Origin: Mesorhizobium sp. M8A.F.Ca.ET.218.01.1.1
GTDB lineage: Bacteria > Pseudomonadota > Alphaproteobacteria > Rhizobiales > Rhizobiaceae
Assembly: GCF_004791165.1 (NCBI RefSeq)
Contig: NZ_SRUZ01000008.1
Location: 187,397-251,396 of the forward strand
Direction of reading: 5' to 3'
DNA length: 64,000 nt
The position numbers and the translations under genes were made by a program. Positions 40,094-48,993 of the stretch are shown in pieces; position 1 is the first letter of the stretch, and the number at the start of each line of letters is the position of its first letter. The notes beneath the pieces are model-generated. The model had not been told where the DNA came from, did no database searches, and saw only the letters and a list, made by a program, of their open reading frames with translations.

Positions 40094-40657
40094 ATGATGG
40101 CGATGATGCTGGATGAGAGCGAAGCCTCCGACGCCGAACTGATCGGACGGGCGAAGGGCGGAGACAGGGGGGCCTTCGGCAAATTGCTGGAGCGTCACTA
40201 CGACTTCGTCTATCGCGCCGCCTATCGCTGGTGCGGCAGGAAGGCCGATGCCGAAGACATCGCCCAGGAAGTCTGCGTCCGGCTCGGCAAGACGATCCGC
40301 GATTATCGCGGCGGCGGTGCGTTCACGACATGGCTTTATACCATGACGATGAACGCCGCGCGCGATATGATGCGCAAGACCGCGCGCGAGACGGTCAAGA
40401 CCGAGGCCTATGGCGTCCATGCGCTGATTTCGGGTGAGGCCCCGGCCGAGAGCGAAGACCCTGCCGAAGCGCTGTGGGCGGCGGTGCGGCAATTGCCGGA
40501 CAAGCAGCGCGATGCCGTGATGCTTGTCTATGGCGAAGGCTTGAGCCACGCGGCCGCCGCCGAGGCGATGGCGATCTCGGAGACGACGGTTTCCTGGCAC
40601 ATCCATGAAGCGAAGAAACGGCTGAAGACGTTGATGCGTTCAGCCGGGGAAGTGTGA
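40094..40657 (+). CDS. ECF RNA polymerase sigma factor
   Basis: Sigma-70 family protein of 187 aa with region 2 (RHYDFVYRAAYRWCGRKADAEDIAQEVCVRLG) and region 4 (LPDKQRDAVMLVYGEGLSHAAAAEAM, then SETTVSWHIHEAKKRLK). GTG/ATG of the VWA gene follows within 3 nt of its stop, so they are co-translated. No separate anti-sigma gene is present; the downstream protein may fill that role. Targets unknown. Confidence 0.88.
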   Translation: MMAMMLDESEASDAELIGRAKGGDRGAFGKLLERHYDFVYRAAYRWCGRKADAEDIAQEVCVRLGKTIRDYRGGGAFTTWLYTMTMNAARDMMRKTARETVKTEAYGVHALISGEAPAESEDPAEALWAAVRQLPDKQRDAVMLVYGEGLSHAAAAEAMAISETTVSWHIHEAKKRLKTLMRSAGEV

Positions 40658-40659
40658 CC

Positions 40660-42819
40660 ATGGTCGACGACAACGAACTCAGAAAGCTGCGTGACGCAGC
40701 AATACCCGCACCCGGCGAGAGCGCGAAGGCGCGTGCCTTCGAGGCCGCCCTGCGCGCCTACGACCAGGAAAATATTTCTGCTGTCACCCAAGGATCGGCC
40801 GGCGGCCTTCGTCTCACAGAGCGAGCACAAAAGCTCTGGAGCGAGATCATGCAAAAGAAACTCATTGCCACGCCGGCCCTTGCCGGGCTCGTCGCCCTGC
40901 CGATCGCCGGATACGCCACCTTCCATATGCTGAGGGAACAGCCGCCCAAATTTGGCGGCGACCAGAAGATCACCGAAACGCTGGCCGACAAGCCGGCTAC
41001 CGTGAAGCCGACCACCGCCGAGCCGAAGCAGGCCCCGACGGAACTGGCGAAAGACAAGAAGGCCGACGCGGATGTGGAAAGCCGCGATGCCAGCGACGCG
41101 CTTGCGCCACCAGCCTCGCCGCCGCAGCCGCAGACGACTGCCGCAGGCGGCGTGGCGCAGCAGGACGGACGCACGCGTGACGTGACGCCGAATGAGGCCC
41201 CGGCAACGGTCAACGAACCCGAGTCGGCCACTTTGCGGGCTTACAAGCCAGCGCCGGCCCCGACAGGCGAGTTCGCGGTCGACGGCACGACAAGCGCGCC
41301 GTCGCGGGTTGCCCGCATGCCGGCTGCCGAATCCAAGCTGATGGCGCCGCAGCCGACCGCACCGGCGGATCAGATCGCGCCGCAAGAGGAAAACCGCAAC
41401 CGCATCGAGGACTTCAAGACCAATCCGGTGCATGCGGCCCTGCAAGACCCGGTCTCGACCTTCTCGATCGATGTCGACACCGCCTCCTATTCCTTCGTGC
41501 GCCGTTCGCTGAAGGAAGGGTCGGTGCCGCAGGCCGACACGGTCCGGGTCGAGGAGATGATCAATTACTTCCCCTATGACTGGAAGGGGCCGGACTCGGC
41601 ATCGACGCCGTTCAACTCGACCGTCAGCGTCATGCCGACGCCGTGGAACGAGCACACCAAGCTGATGCATGTCGCCATCAAAGGGTTCGACATCAAGCCG
41701 ACCGAGCAGCCGAAGGCCAATCTGGTCTTCCTGATCGATGTCTCGGGCTCGATGGACGAGCCGGACAAGCTGCCGCTGCTCAAATCGGCATTCCGCCTGC
41801 TGGTCAGCAAGCTGAAGGCCGACGACACGATCTCCATCGTCACCTATGCCGGAGAGGCCGGCACCGTGCTGATGCCGACCAAGGCGGCCGAAAAGGACAA
41901 GATCCTCAACGCCATCGACAATCTGACGCCCGGCGGTTCGACGGCCGGCGAGGCCGGCATCAAGGAGGCCTACAAGCTTGCCCAGCAATCCTTCGTCAAG
42001 GATGGCGTCAACCGGGTGATGCTGGCCACCGATGGCGACTTCAATGTCGGCCAGAGCGACGACGATGATCTGAAGCGCCTGATCGAACAGGAGCGCAAGT
42101 CGGGTGTCTTCCTGTCGGTGTTCGGCTTCGGCCACGACAATCTGAACGACCAGATGATGCAGACCATCGCACAGAACGGCAACGGCACCGCCGCCTATAT
42201 CGACACGCTGGCCGAGGCGGAGAAGGTGCTGGTCGAGGATGCCTCCTCGACCCTGTTCCCGATCGCCAAGGATGTGAAGATCCAGGTCGAGTTCAATCCG
42301 GACAAGGTCTCGGAATATCGCCTGATCGGCTACGAAACCCGGGCGCTCAACCGCGAGGATTTCAACAATGATCGCGTCGACGCCGGCGATATCGGCTCGG
42401 GCCATTCGGTCACCGCGATCTATGAGATCACGCCCAAAGGCAGTGGCGGCGAGCAGATCGATCCGCTGCGCTATGGTCAGGCCACGGTCAACAATGGCGG
42501 CGTTGCCAATGCGGACGAATATGCCTTCGTCAAGATACGCTACAAGCTGCCCAACGAGGACGTCTCGAAGCTGATCACCACGCCGGTGACCTCTGCCAAC
42601 GAGGTGGCTTCCTTCGACCAGGCGAGCACCGACCAGCGTTTCTCCGTCGCGGTGGCGGCCTTCGGCCAGAAGCTGCGCGACGAGGATGCGACCGCGAAGC
42701 TCGGCTACGACAAGATCATGGAGATTGCCACTGCCGCCCGAGGAGCCGACCCGTTTGGGTACAGGTCCGAGTTCCTTTCGCTTGTGCGCCTTGCCTCGGC
42801 GCTGGGCGGTAACCGGTAG
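40660..42819 (+). CDS. Von Willebrand factor A domain membrane protein (YfbK-like)
   Basis: Protein of 719 aa. About 70 cytoplasmic residues precede a transmembrane segment (LIATPALAGLVALPIAGY, about 69-86), then a Pro/Ala/Lys-rich linker to about 255, a YfbK N-terminal domain (FSIDVDTASYSFVRRSL), a VWA domain with MIDAS motif DVSGSMD near 360, and a C-terminal DUF3520-like region. Translationally linked to the ECF sigma gene. The short cytoplasmic N terminus could act as an anti-sigma domain with the VWA part as an envelope sensor; this is inference. A strong terminator follows. Confidence 0.86.
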   Translation: MVDDNELRKLRDAAIPAPGESAKARAFEAALRAYDQENISAVTQGSAGGLRLTERAQKLWSEIMQKKLIATPALAGLVALPIAGYATFHMLREQPPKFGGDQKITETLADKPATVKPTTAEPKQAPTELAKDKKADADVESRDASDALAPPASPPQPQTTAAGGVAQQDGRTRDVTPNEAPATVNEPESATLRAYKPAPAPTGEFAVDGTTSAPSRVARMPAAESKLMAPQPTAPADQIAPQEENRNRIEDFKTNPVHAALQDPVSTFSIDVDTASYSFVRRSLKEGSVPQADTVRVEEMINYFPYDWKGPDSASTPFNSTVSVMPTPWNEHTKLMHVAIKGFDIKPTEQPKANLVFLIDVSGSMDEPDKLPLLKSAFRLLVSKLKADDTISIVTYAGEAGTVLMPTKAAEKDKILNAIDNLTPGGSTAGEAGIKEAYKLAQQSFVKDGVNRVMLATDGDFNVGQSDDDDLKRLIEQERKSGVFLSVFGFGHDNLNDQMMQTIAQNGNGTAAYIDTLAEAEKVLVEDASSTLFPIAKDVKIQVEFNPDKVSEYRLIGYETRALNREDFNNDRVDAGDIGSGHSVTAIYEITPKGSGGEQIDPLRYGQATVNNGGVANADEYAFVKIRYKLPNEDVSKLITTPVTSANEVASFDQASTDQRFSVAVAAFGQKLRDEDATAKLGYDKIMEIATAARGADPFGYRSEFLSLVRLASALGGNR

Positions 42820-42888
42820 TGGCGATGAAGGCCGGCTTCTTTCAGATGATGGGATCGTTCTGATAGCCGGCCCACGGGCGGGTGAGGC

Positions 42889-42927
42889 AGGCCGGCGAGG
42901 GATACTTTCCCTTGCCGGCCTTTTTTT
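42889..42927 (+). terminator. Rho-independent terminator after the VWA gene
   Basis: Fourteen-bp stem (one G-U pair) with arms starting AGGCCGGC and ending GCCGGCCT at 42889-42902 and 42908-42921, followed by T7. Confidence 0.88.
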
Positions 42928-42934
42928 CGGATCT

Positions 42935-43099
42935 GTTGATATTCAGGTGATGCCGGCCTGCAAACAGTGGCTTCCTGCGCTTCCGGTGCTCACGTACTTA
43001 AGTACGCCCCCTGCGCTTCCGGTGCTCACGTACTTAAGTACGCTCCGCTCCGGTTCTCGAAAGTCACTGTTTTCGGCTCGGCCTGACCTGAATCTCAAC
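42935..43099. repeat. Intergenic repeat, long copy with a tandem duplication inside
   Basis: The same arms as the repeat at 39969-40008 occur at 42935-42948 and 43086-43099. Between them a 34-nt unit containing the palindrome GTACTTAAGTAC is repeated twice at a 36-nt period (42974-43007 and 43010-43043). It looks like a short element into which another repeat has been inserted or expanded. Confidence 0.7.
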
Positions 43100-43207
43100 A
43101 GATCCTAGGGCAGCGCGCCGGATCGTTAAATTGCGCTGCATTTCCGGTACCGGATAGCAATTTCCTCTCGCTACACCGGTCATGTCTAAGGCTTGAGGGA
43201 GCCGGAA

Positions 43208-43477
43208 TTGCAGATCAGAACCATCGCCAACTCGACTCCGCCGGCACGGGATGCTTCGGCGGTTTCATCAGCCCCGTCAGCCGAATCCAGACGCATCAGC
43301 GATGATGTCGCGCAGGCGCGTCACACCGCCATGTCGGCGCTGACCAATGACCGCTTCCGCGCCATGCTGGAGCAGATTACCGATCCGGGCGCATCGGGTG
43401 TGCTGGCGACAATGCGCGGCGACAATGTCGTCGATTTCAGGTCGGCGCAGTCGAGCTACGCCGACAACAGCGAATAG
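43208..43477 (+). CDS. Hypothetical protein, 89 aa
   Basis: TTG start at 43208 with GAGGGAG and a 6-nt spacer. The N-terminal half is Ser/Ala-rich and probably disordered; the C-terminal half contains helices (FRAMLEQITDPGASGVLATMRG). Convergent with bmt, 17 nt apart. No family recognised. Confidence 0.5.
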   Translation: MQIRTIANSTPPARDASAVSSAPSAESRRISDDVAQARHTAMSALTNDRFRAMLEQITDPGASGVLATMRGDNVVDFRSAQSSYADNSE

Positions 43478-43494
43478 CCGCAAAAGAAATCGCG

Positions 43495-44568
43495 TCAGGC
43501 CCGGCCGCGCCGCCGCTCGCGGCGGGCTTCGCTGGTCTCGGCGGTGTTTGCCGTCGCCACCTTGTTGCGCATCGGACCGATGCGCTCGACGATCTTTTCG
43601 ACCGTCGGACGATCCGCCTTGGTATGGGCGTCGAGCGCCTTGCGCATCGCGGCCAGATGCTGAAACGAGGTGCCGCAGCAGCCGCCGATGATTTTGGCTC
43701 CACCATCCACGGCGAGCCGGACATAGTCGGCCATCAATTCGGGCGTGCCGGAATAGTGGATTTCGGTGCCACGGAATTCGGGGATGCCGCAATTGCCCTT
43801 GACGATGACGGTCGCCTCCGGCTTCGCCTGCGTCATATCGAGCAGCGAAGCCAGGATGTCGGAGGCGCCGACGCCGCAATTGGCGCCAACGCCGAGCGGC
43901 GCCTGCGACAGGCCGTCGGCGACGCCGTGGATATCTTTCGGCGGCAGGCCCATCATGGTGCGGCCGGCGGTATCGAACGACCCGGTATAGGTGTAGGGCA
44001 GGCCGACGCGGATGGCGGCTTCGGCGGCGGCGCGGATCTCGTCGGGCGCCGACATGGTCTCGATCCAGGCGACTTCGGCGCCACCTTCCTTGAGGCCGTC
44101 GATCTGCTCGGCGAAGGCGTCGACCGCCTCGTCATAGGTCATGGCGCCAAGCGGCACCAGCAATTCGCCGGTCGGGCCGACCGAACCAGCAACGATCACT
44201 TTGCGGCCGGCCTTGTCGGCGACAGCGCGGGCGATCTCGGCGGCGCGTTTGTTCAGCGCATGGACGCGGTCCTGCGCATGATGCAGCTTCAGCCGGTGGC
44301 GGGTGCCGCCGAAGGAGTTGGTCAGGATGATGTCGGCGCCGGCGTCGACGAAATTCTGGTGCAGGCTGGTGATGGTGTCGGGCGCCGTTTCGTTCAGCAG
44401 TTCCGGCGCCTCGCCGGCCTCCAGCCCCATGGCGAACAGATTGGTGCCGGTAGCGCCATCGGCCAGCAGCACGCCCTTTTCAGCCAGCAGGGCTTCGATC
44501 GGATTGCTCGTCGTCATCGGATTGGCTTTCATGTCTTGTAATTCGAACATGCCCGGGAATTCGAACAT
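43495..44568 (-). CDS. bmt: Betaine-homocysteine S-methyltransferase-like protein
   Basis: Zinc-dependent homocysteine methyltransferase. The barrel begins with LLADGATGTNLFAMGLEAG, and the zinc-binding Cys lie in VKGNCGIPEF and GGCCGTSFQH. It would regenerate methionine using betaine or a similar methyl donor, or less likely S-methylmethionine. Length from ATG 44568 is 357 aa; the family core starts at the later ATG 44517 and the upstream region holds repeated ATGTTCGAATT segments, so the start is uncertain. The C-terminal 25 residues are Arg-rich. A SahR-like operator lies 16 nt upstream of 44568. Confidence 0.82.
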   Translation of the reverse strand: MFEFPGMFELQDMKANPMTTSNPIEALLAEKGVLLADGATGTNLFAMGLEAGEAPELLNETAPDTITSLHQNFVDAGADIILTNSFGGTRHRLKLHHAQDRVHALNKRAAEIARAVADKAGRKVIVAGSVGPTGELLVPLGAMTYDEAVDAFAEQIDGLKEGGAEVAWIETMSAPDEIRAAAEAAIRVGLPYTYTGSFDTAGRTMMGLPPKDIHGVADGLSQAPLGVGANCGVGASDILASLLDMTQAKPEATVIVKGNCGIPEFRGTEIHYSGTPELMADYVRLAVDGGAKIIGGCCGTSFQHLAAMRKALDAHTKADRPTVEKIVERIGPMRNKVATANTAETSEARRERRRGRA

Positions 44569-44583
44569 GGAAATTCGAATAAG

Positions 44584-44605
44584 GATATAAAGAAGTCTTT
44601 ATGTC
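44584..44605. promoter_or_regulatory. Palindrome GATATAAAG-N4-CTTTATGTC before bmt (SahR-like operator)
   Basis: Second copy of the 9-4-9 motif of 10399-10420, with one mismatch in the right arm and almost the same distance to the start codon (16 versus 17 nt). Confidence 0.65.
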
Positions 44606-44635
44606 TAGTCAATGAAATTGCGATGCTGAGCGCGT

Positions 44636-45493
44636 TCAGGCTGAGCCTGATGCGAACGACATGCCGGCCAGGTTGCGGGCGAAGGCGGCCGCTTCGTGCG
44701 GGTTGATGTCGGCGGCACGGATCAGATTGTCGAAATGCTGTGTCAGCGCCTGGACCGGCTGCGTGGCGTTCAGCACCACATACATGTCTCCCACATAGAT
44801 GGCGGCGCGATAAGGACCGAAGATGGTGAGCGGGATGGAATAGCGCATGCGGCCGTCATAGAGGAACAGGCGGAAGGTCGGATAGAGGTCGTCGAGCAGC
44901 GTCGCCATATGGGCAAGTTGCTGCTGGCGGTCGGCTGCCGGGAAACGGTCCCACACCCCGAGGCCGCGGGCGAAGATCTCCAGCGTGTGGCGCGGCATGC
45001 AGACTTCCATGTCGGTTTCCGGACGCCGGTTGTATTCGATGCGGTATTGCGTCTCGCTGGCCTGCGCCAGGCGGCTCCTGTTGGTGATGTTGGCCTCGTA
45101 GTCGACGAGCGCGCGGGTGCGCAGGAGATCGGGAATGCCGGCCGGCACATAACGGATCTTGGTGCCAGCGGCTTCGGCGAACCATTTGGCGAGCAGCGTG
45201 CGGTCGAAGCCATCGGGCGCTTCCTCGATCTCAAGGCTCTCGCGGATTTCGCCGGTCACCCCTTCGTCCTGGCTCAAGCCCAGCAACCAGTCCAGCGACA
45301 CCTTGAATTCGGCGGCTATGTTGAGCAGCGTTTCGGCTCGCGGCAGGCGTGTCGACGCGCCCGACATCAGCTGCGACAGCGCCGACCGATCGATGCCGAC
45401 CGCTGACGCGAACGCCGACTGATTGAGATCCGAGCGTGTCAGGAGGAGCTTCAGACGCTCCCGAAAGATCGTCGACAGATCGCGCTTGTCCAT
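44636..45493 (-). CDS. XRE-family transcriptional regulator with C-terminal sensory region
   Basis: Regulator of 285 aa. The Cro/C1-type HTH covers about 8-70 (FRERLKLLLTRSDLNQSAFASAVG, then RSALSQLMSG). The long C-terminal domain (about 110-280) includes CMPRHTLEIFARGLGVWDRF and FGPYRAAIYVGDMYVVLN, probably ligand-sensing. Start ATG 45493 is chosen at MDKRDLSTIF; a longer frame to 45595 runs into the promoter. A near-palindrome TTGTTTACAATGTACAA lies at 45576-45592. Divergent from the desaturase gene. Confidence 0.82.
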   Translation of the reverse strand: MDKRDLSTIFRERLKLLLTRSDLNQSAFASAVGIDRSALSQLMSGASTRLPRAETLLNIAAEFKVSLDWLLGLSQDEGVTGEIRESLEIEEAPDGFDRTLLAKWFAEAAGTKIRYVPAGIPDLLRTRALVDYEANITNRSRLAQASETQYRIEYNRRPETDMEVCMPRHTLEIFARGLGVWDRFPAADRQQQLAHMATLLDDLYPTFRLFLYDGRMRYSIPLTIFGPYRAAIYVGDMYVVLNATQPVQALTQHFDNLIRAADINPHEAAAFARNLAGMSFASGSA

Positions 45494-45659
45494 GGCCTTG
45501 CTCCCGTCTTCCGGAGGAAAAATTTGCGCCGAAGCCCCTGCAGCAGGGCTCCCAGGCGTAAATGAATCCCTAAGATTGTTTACAATGTACAACATATGCA
45601 GTCAAAAATGCGCAATCGCAACATTTTGTGCACTTTGTCGCGTTGAGTGGAATCACTTC

Positions 45660-45681
45660 TCCTGACACAATGCTGTCAGGA
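45660..45681. promoter_or_regulatory. Palindrome TCCTGACA-N6-TGTCAGGA upstream of the desaturase
   Basis: Perfect 8-bp arms in the divergent XRE-desaturase intergenic region, 43 nt from the desaturase ATG. Candidate operator; the binder is not known. Confidence 0.5.
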
Positions 45682-45723
45682 ACCATTTGGGGTTCCGGCG
45701 ACTGAGGGACAGTGGTCGATAGC

Positions 45724-46743
45724 ATGGCAAGCATACCAGGCAAGAGCATCCGTCGAAGCAGCAAACCGGCCATCGAATGGCCGACCGTGGTCCTCACTTT
45801 CTTCTGCTACGGCACATGGTTCGCCGCCGGCCTCTTCCTCTGGCCATCCTATCCCATCCTGGCCCTTATCGTCATGGCCGTTACATTGGCTCTGCAGTCC
45901 TCGATCATGCATGAGGTGCTTCATGGTCACCCGACCCGCAACGCTTTGGTCAATGAGGCCTTCGTCTTCCTGCCGATCGGTCTTGCGTGGCCGTTCCGCC
46001 GCTTCAAGACCATTCACCTGCGCCACCATGCGGACGAGCGCCTGACCGATCCGCTGGACGATCCCGAGAGCTATTACCAGGCGCTCTGGATGCACGAAGA
46101 AATGCCGCCGCTGATGAAATTCGTGCTGAAGGTCAACAACACCATGGCTGGTCGTCTGGTGCTCGGCCCGTGGCTGTCCTGCATCGGCTTCTTCATCGAC
46201 GATGCCAAGCATGTGATTGCCGGCGACAAGGCGATCCGCAAGGCCTGGCTGCTGCATGCGATCGGCCTTGCCGTGGTGCTGCCGGTCGTGCAGTTCGGGT
46301 TCGGCATGCCGGTTTGGCTGTATGTGCTGGTGCCGGTGTGGCTCGGCCAGTCGCTGATCTCGATCCGCACCTATGCCGAGCATCAGTGGTCGGAGCATCC
46401 GGAAGGCCGCACGGTGATCGTCGAGCGCTCGCCGCTGTCGTTCCTGTTCCTCAACAACAATCTGCACTTCGTCCATCACAAGAGCCCGACGATCGCCTGG
46501 TACCGGCTGCCGAAGCTGTTTCGTGACCGGCGCGAGGAATGGCTGCGGATGAACAATGGCTATGCCTACCCGAACTATTTCGCGCTGCTCAAATCCTATG
46601 CCTTCAAGGCCAAGGAGCCGATCGTGCATCCGGTGCTGCGGCGTGCGCCCGAGCCAGGCAGGGCGTTCAAGCCGCGCGTCAGGGCGCGCAACATCAATGG
46701 ACTTGGCACGGTGCCGGTCCCGGCCGAGCCACCCAAGGAATAG
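45724..46743 (+). CDS. Membrane fatty acid desaturase-family protein
   Basis: Di-iron membrane enzyme of 339 aa with the His boxes HEVLHGH (about 63-69), HLRHH (about 98-102), and NLHFVHH near 238-244, plus EHQWSEHP. Several hydrophobic segments flank them (WPTVVLTFFCYGTWF, AVVLPVVQFGF). The family includes fatty acid desaturases, beta-carotene hydroxylases and alkane hydroxylases, so the substrate is open. ATG 45724 chosen; GTG 45712 is too close to the GAGGGA RBS. Confidence 0.85.
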   Translation: MASIPGKSIRRSSKPAIEWPTVVLTFFCYGTWFAAGLFLWPSYPILALIVMAVTLALQSSIMHEVLHGHPTRNALVNEAFVFLPIGLAWPFRRFKTIHLRHHADERLTDPLDDPESYYQALWMHEEMPPLMKFVLKVNNTMAGRLVLGPWLSCIGFFIDDAKHVIAGDKAIRKAWLLHAIGLAVVLPVVQFGFGMPVWLYVLVPVWLGQSLISIRTYAEHQWSEHPEGRTVIVERSPLSFLFLNNNLHFVHHKSPTIAWYRLPKLFRDRREEWLRMNNGYAYPNYFALLKSYAFKAKEPIVHPVLRRAPEPGRAFKPRVRARNINGLGTVPVPAEPPKE

Positions 46744-46836
46744 GATCCGCCGATAGGGTGGATGCCGTGTCGGCCAATTCTGATTGGGCGCCGCGTTTTT
46801 GCGAACTTTTTTCGAGGCATGTGGTTTGATATCGGC

Positions 46837-47664
46837 ATGAGCGAATTGATTGCGGCGTTGCCGATGTACGACTGGCCCGAAGTGCGCGACGAGGTCGACG
46901 CGCAATGGGCGTCGTTGCGCGATGCTTTCCGGCCTAGGGGTATCGATGCGCCGCAATCCATCGTGCGGCGCAACGCTGACCTGCCCGCCGTGCCAGGCGG
47001 TATCCACGACGCCCAGGGGGGGCTGATCGCTCCGGATCCGGCGACCCTGCCGCCGGACGAGCTCGATTTCCACAAGCTCTGGCTGCATCCGGCGCTGCTG
47101 TTCGCGCAGACCTGTTGGGGGCCGATGGAACTCGGTTTGTCCCGGCATGTGCAGGTGGTCGGCCAGCCAAGCTATGACGCCTATGAGGGCGGACAGGGCG
47201 AGCTCTATTCGAGCGCGCTGGTGATGCGCTCGGGCGAGGGGCCGGAGGTTCGGTCACCCGCCGACGGCAAGGCCTTGCTGCCGCTCGATCTCATCCGAGG
47301 CAAGCGCTTCACCTTCAACAGCCTCGATTCCATGTCGGGCATCATCGCGCTGACGCGCGACCTGGAAGCGGTCGGCGAAAACCTGGACATCTTTTCATCG
47401 CGTGGCGAAAGCGGCGGCCATCGCGACTCGATCGTGGCGGTCGCCGAAGGCATGGCGGATGTCGCCGCGCTCGATTGCGAAAGCTGGGCGCTGGCACAAC
47501 GCTTCGAGCCGGCGGCGCGCAAGGTCGTGATCGTCGGCTGGACAGCACGGCGCAAAGGTCTGCCGTTCATCACCGCGAAAACGACGCCGGAAAAGACCGT
47601 GCGCGCGATGCGCGAGGCGCTTGGCGGCCTAGCCGAGCAGCCGCTGATCCAACGGGTAGGTTGA
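46837..47664 (+). CDS. PhnD-like periplasmic-binding-fold protein without signal peptide
   Basis: Protein of 275 aa resembling phosphate/phosphonate ABC substrate-binding proteins: ALPMYDWPEVRDEVDAQWASL at the start, then CWGPMELGLSRHVQVVGQP and SYDAYEGGQGELYSSALVMR. No signal peptide is visible at ATG 46837, and an in-frame extension to 46762 does not provide a good one either. It may act as a cytoplasmic ligand sensor or have a misjudged start. Its 3' end overlaps the convergent M24 gene by 36 nt. Confidence 0.68.
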   Translation: MSELIAALPMYDWPEVRDEVDAQWASLRDAFRPRGIDAPQSIVRRNADLPAVPGGIHDAQGGLIAPDPATLPPDELDFHKLWLHPALLFAQTCWGPMELGLSRHVQVVGQPSYDAYEGGQGELYSSALVMRSGEGPEVRSPADGKALLPLDLIRGKRFTFNSLDSMSGIIALTRDLEAVGENLDIFSSRGESGGHRDSIVAVAEGMADVAALDCESWALAQRFEPAARKVVIVGWTARRKGLPFITAKTTPEKTVRAMREALGGLAEQPLIQRVG

Positions 47665-48984
47665 AAGTTTTTCGTTGCCGGTCTCGGTGATCAGGATCTG
47701 CTCCTCGATCTTGACGCCTTCGCCGCCGCCGAGCCGGCCGATATAGCTCTCCACGCACAGCACCATGCCTGGTTCCAGCACACCGTCGGGCGTATCGGAT
47801 GTCCAGTCGCTGGCATGCGGCAAGGTCGGGTATTCGTCGGCAAGTCCGACGCCGTGGTAGAGAACGCCGTAGCGGGTCGGGAAGCAGTCTCCTGGCGGCA
47901 CTGCTGAGCGTTCGACAAGGTCGCGGAAGGAGATGCCGGGCTGCATCAGTGCCGTGTTGTGTTCGATCTGATCGGCGGCGATGCGGAACAGGTCGCGCTG
48001 TTTGTTGGTCGGCTTTATATCGCCGCAGAGCCAGGTGCGTGAGAGATCGGCGCAGAAGCCGTAGGGGCCGATCAGGTCGGTGTCGAAGGCGACAAGATCG
48101 CCTGATACAATGATCCGCGACGAGCATTCCTGGAACCACGGATTGGTGCGCGGTCCCGATGTCAGCAGCCGCGTTTCGATCCATTCGCCGCCGCGCGCGA
48201 TGTTGCCGCGATGCAGTTCGGCCCACAATTCGTTCTCGGAGATGCCGGGCTTCAACGCCTGTTCCATCTCGCCCATTGCCGCCTCGCAGGCGACAATGGC
48301 GCGGCGCATGGCAAGGATTTCGTCCGGTGATTTGATCAGCCGGGCATTTTCCATCACGGCTTCGCCATTGCCGAGGGAGATACCAAGGCGGTGGAGCTCT
48401 TCGACGCCTTCCGGATTGATGTGGTCGACGGCGATGCGGTTGTTGCCGCCGCCGTGCTCCCTGACCAGATCGGCGATGGCGGCGGCCCAGCGGCGGACTT
48501 TCTGCTCGGTCAGTTCGCCGCCATAGAGATACATCCATGAAATGGCGGGGCGGACTTCATCGACGACACCGGAGTGGTCGGAAAGATGCTCGCAGGAAAA
48601 GTAGTCGAACAGAACCACCGGCCCGTCGGTGGCGACGAAGCAATGCCGCGTCGGATTGTGCGCCACCCAGAGCTGCATGTTGGTGCTGTCGGTCGCATAG
48701 CGGATATTGACCGGGTCGTAGAGCAGGGCGCCGGCATAGCCGCGGCGCTTCAGCTCGGCGCGAATGCGGTCGAGCCGATATTGCCGCATGGCGGGCAGGT
48801 CGGGAGCGGCAATGTCTGCCGCGGCCCATTCCGCTTCAGCCACCGCGCCATAACCCAGCACATGCTGGTTGAGCCCAGCGGCCTTCTGTCGTGAGGCGTC
48901 GCGCAGCGCCTCGATCGAGCCTGATACAAAAGGCATGATCTTGCGGTGGCGGCCGAAGCTTCCCTTTGGCGCCGCGCTGTCCAT
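47629..48984 (-). CDS. DddP-like M24 metallo-lyase/peptidase-family protein
   Basis: Protein of 451 aa with an N-terminal creatinase-like domain and a C-terminal M24B pita-bread domain. Metal-ligand positions are present: Asp 301 and 303 (AFDTDL), Asp 313 (CADLSRTW), His 377 (YHGVGL), Glu 412 (CVESY) and Glu 427 (IEEQ). Asp 383 in GLADEYP sits where DddP dimethylsulfoniopropionate (DMSP) lyase has its catalytic Asp. As I recall the published DddP numbering, all seven sites keep one constant offset of +6. NIRYATDSTNMQLW and EWIETRLLTSGPRTNPWFQE also look DddP-like. The reaction would give DMS plus acrylate, but M24 relatives with other activities exist. It is third in an operon after MttB and the dimethylglycine dehydrogenase-like gene, with GAGG before its ATG. 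Confidence 0.78.
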   Translation of the reverse strand: MDSAAPKGSFGRHRKIMPFVSGSIEALRDASRQKAAGLNQHVLGYGAVAEAEWAAADIAAPDLPAMRQYRLDRIRAELKRRGYAGALLYDPVNIRYATDSTNMQLWVAHNPTRHCFVATDGPVVLFDYFSCEHLSDHSGVVDEVRPAISWMYLYGGELTEQKVRRWAAAIADLVREHGGGNNRIAVDHINPEGVEELHRLGISLGNGEAVMENARLIKSPDEILAMRRAIVACEAAMGEMEQALKPGISENELWAELHRGNIARGGEWIETRLLTSGPRTNPWFQECSSRIIVSGDLVAFDTDLIGPYGFCADLSRTWLCGDIKPTNKQRDLFRIAADQIEHNTALMQPGISFRDLVERSAVPPGDCFPTRYGVLYHGVGLADEYPTLPHASDWTSDTPDGVLEPGMVLCVESYIGRLGGGEGVKIEEQILITETGNEKLSTYPLDQRLLG

Positions 48985-48993
48985 GGCGAAACC

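Noticed and set aside
42974..43043. CRISPR array
   Set aside because: Only two 34-nt units separated by two bases; no spacers and no cas genes.
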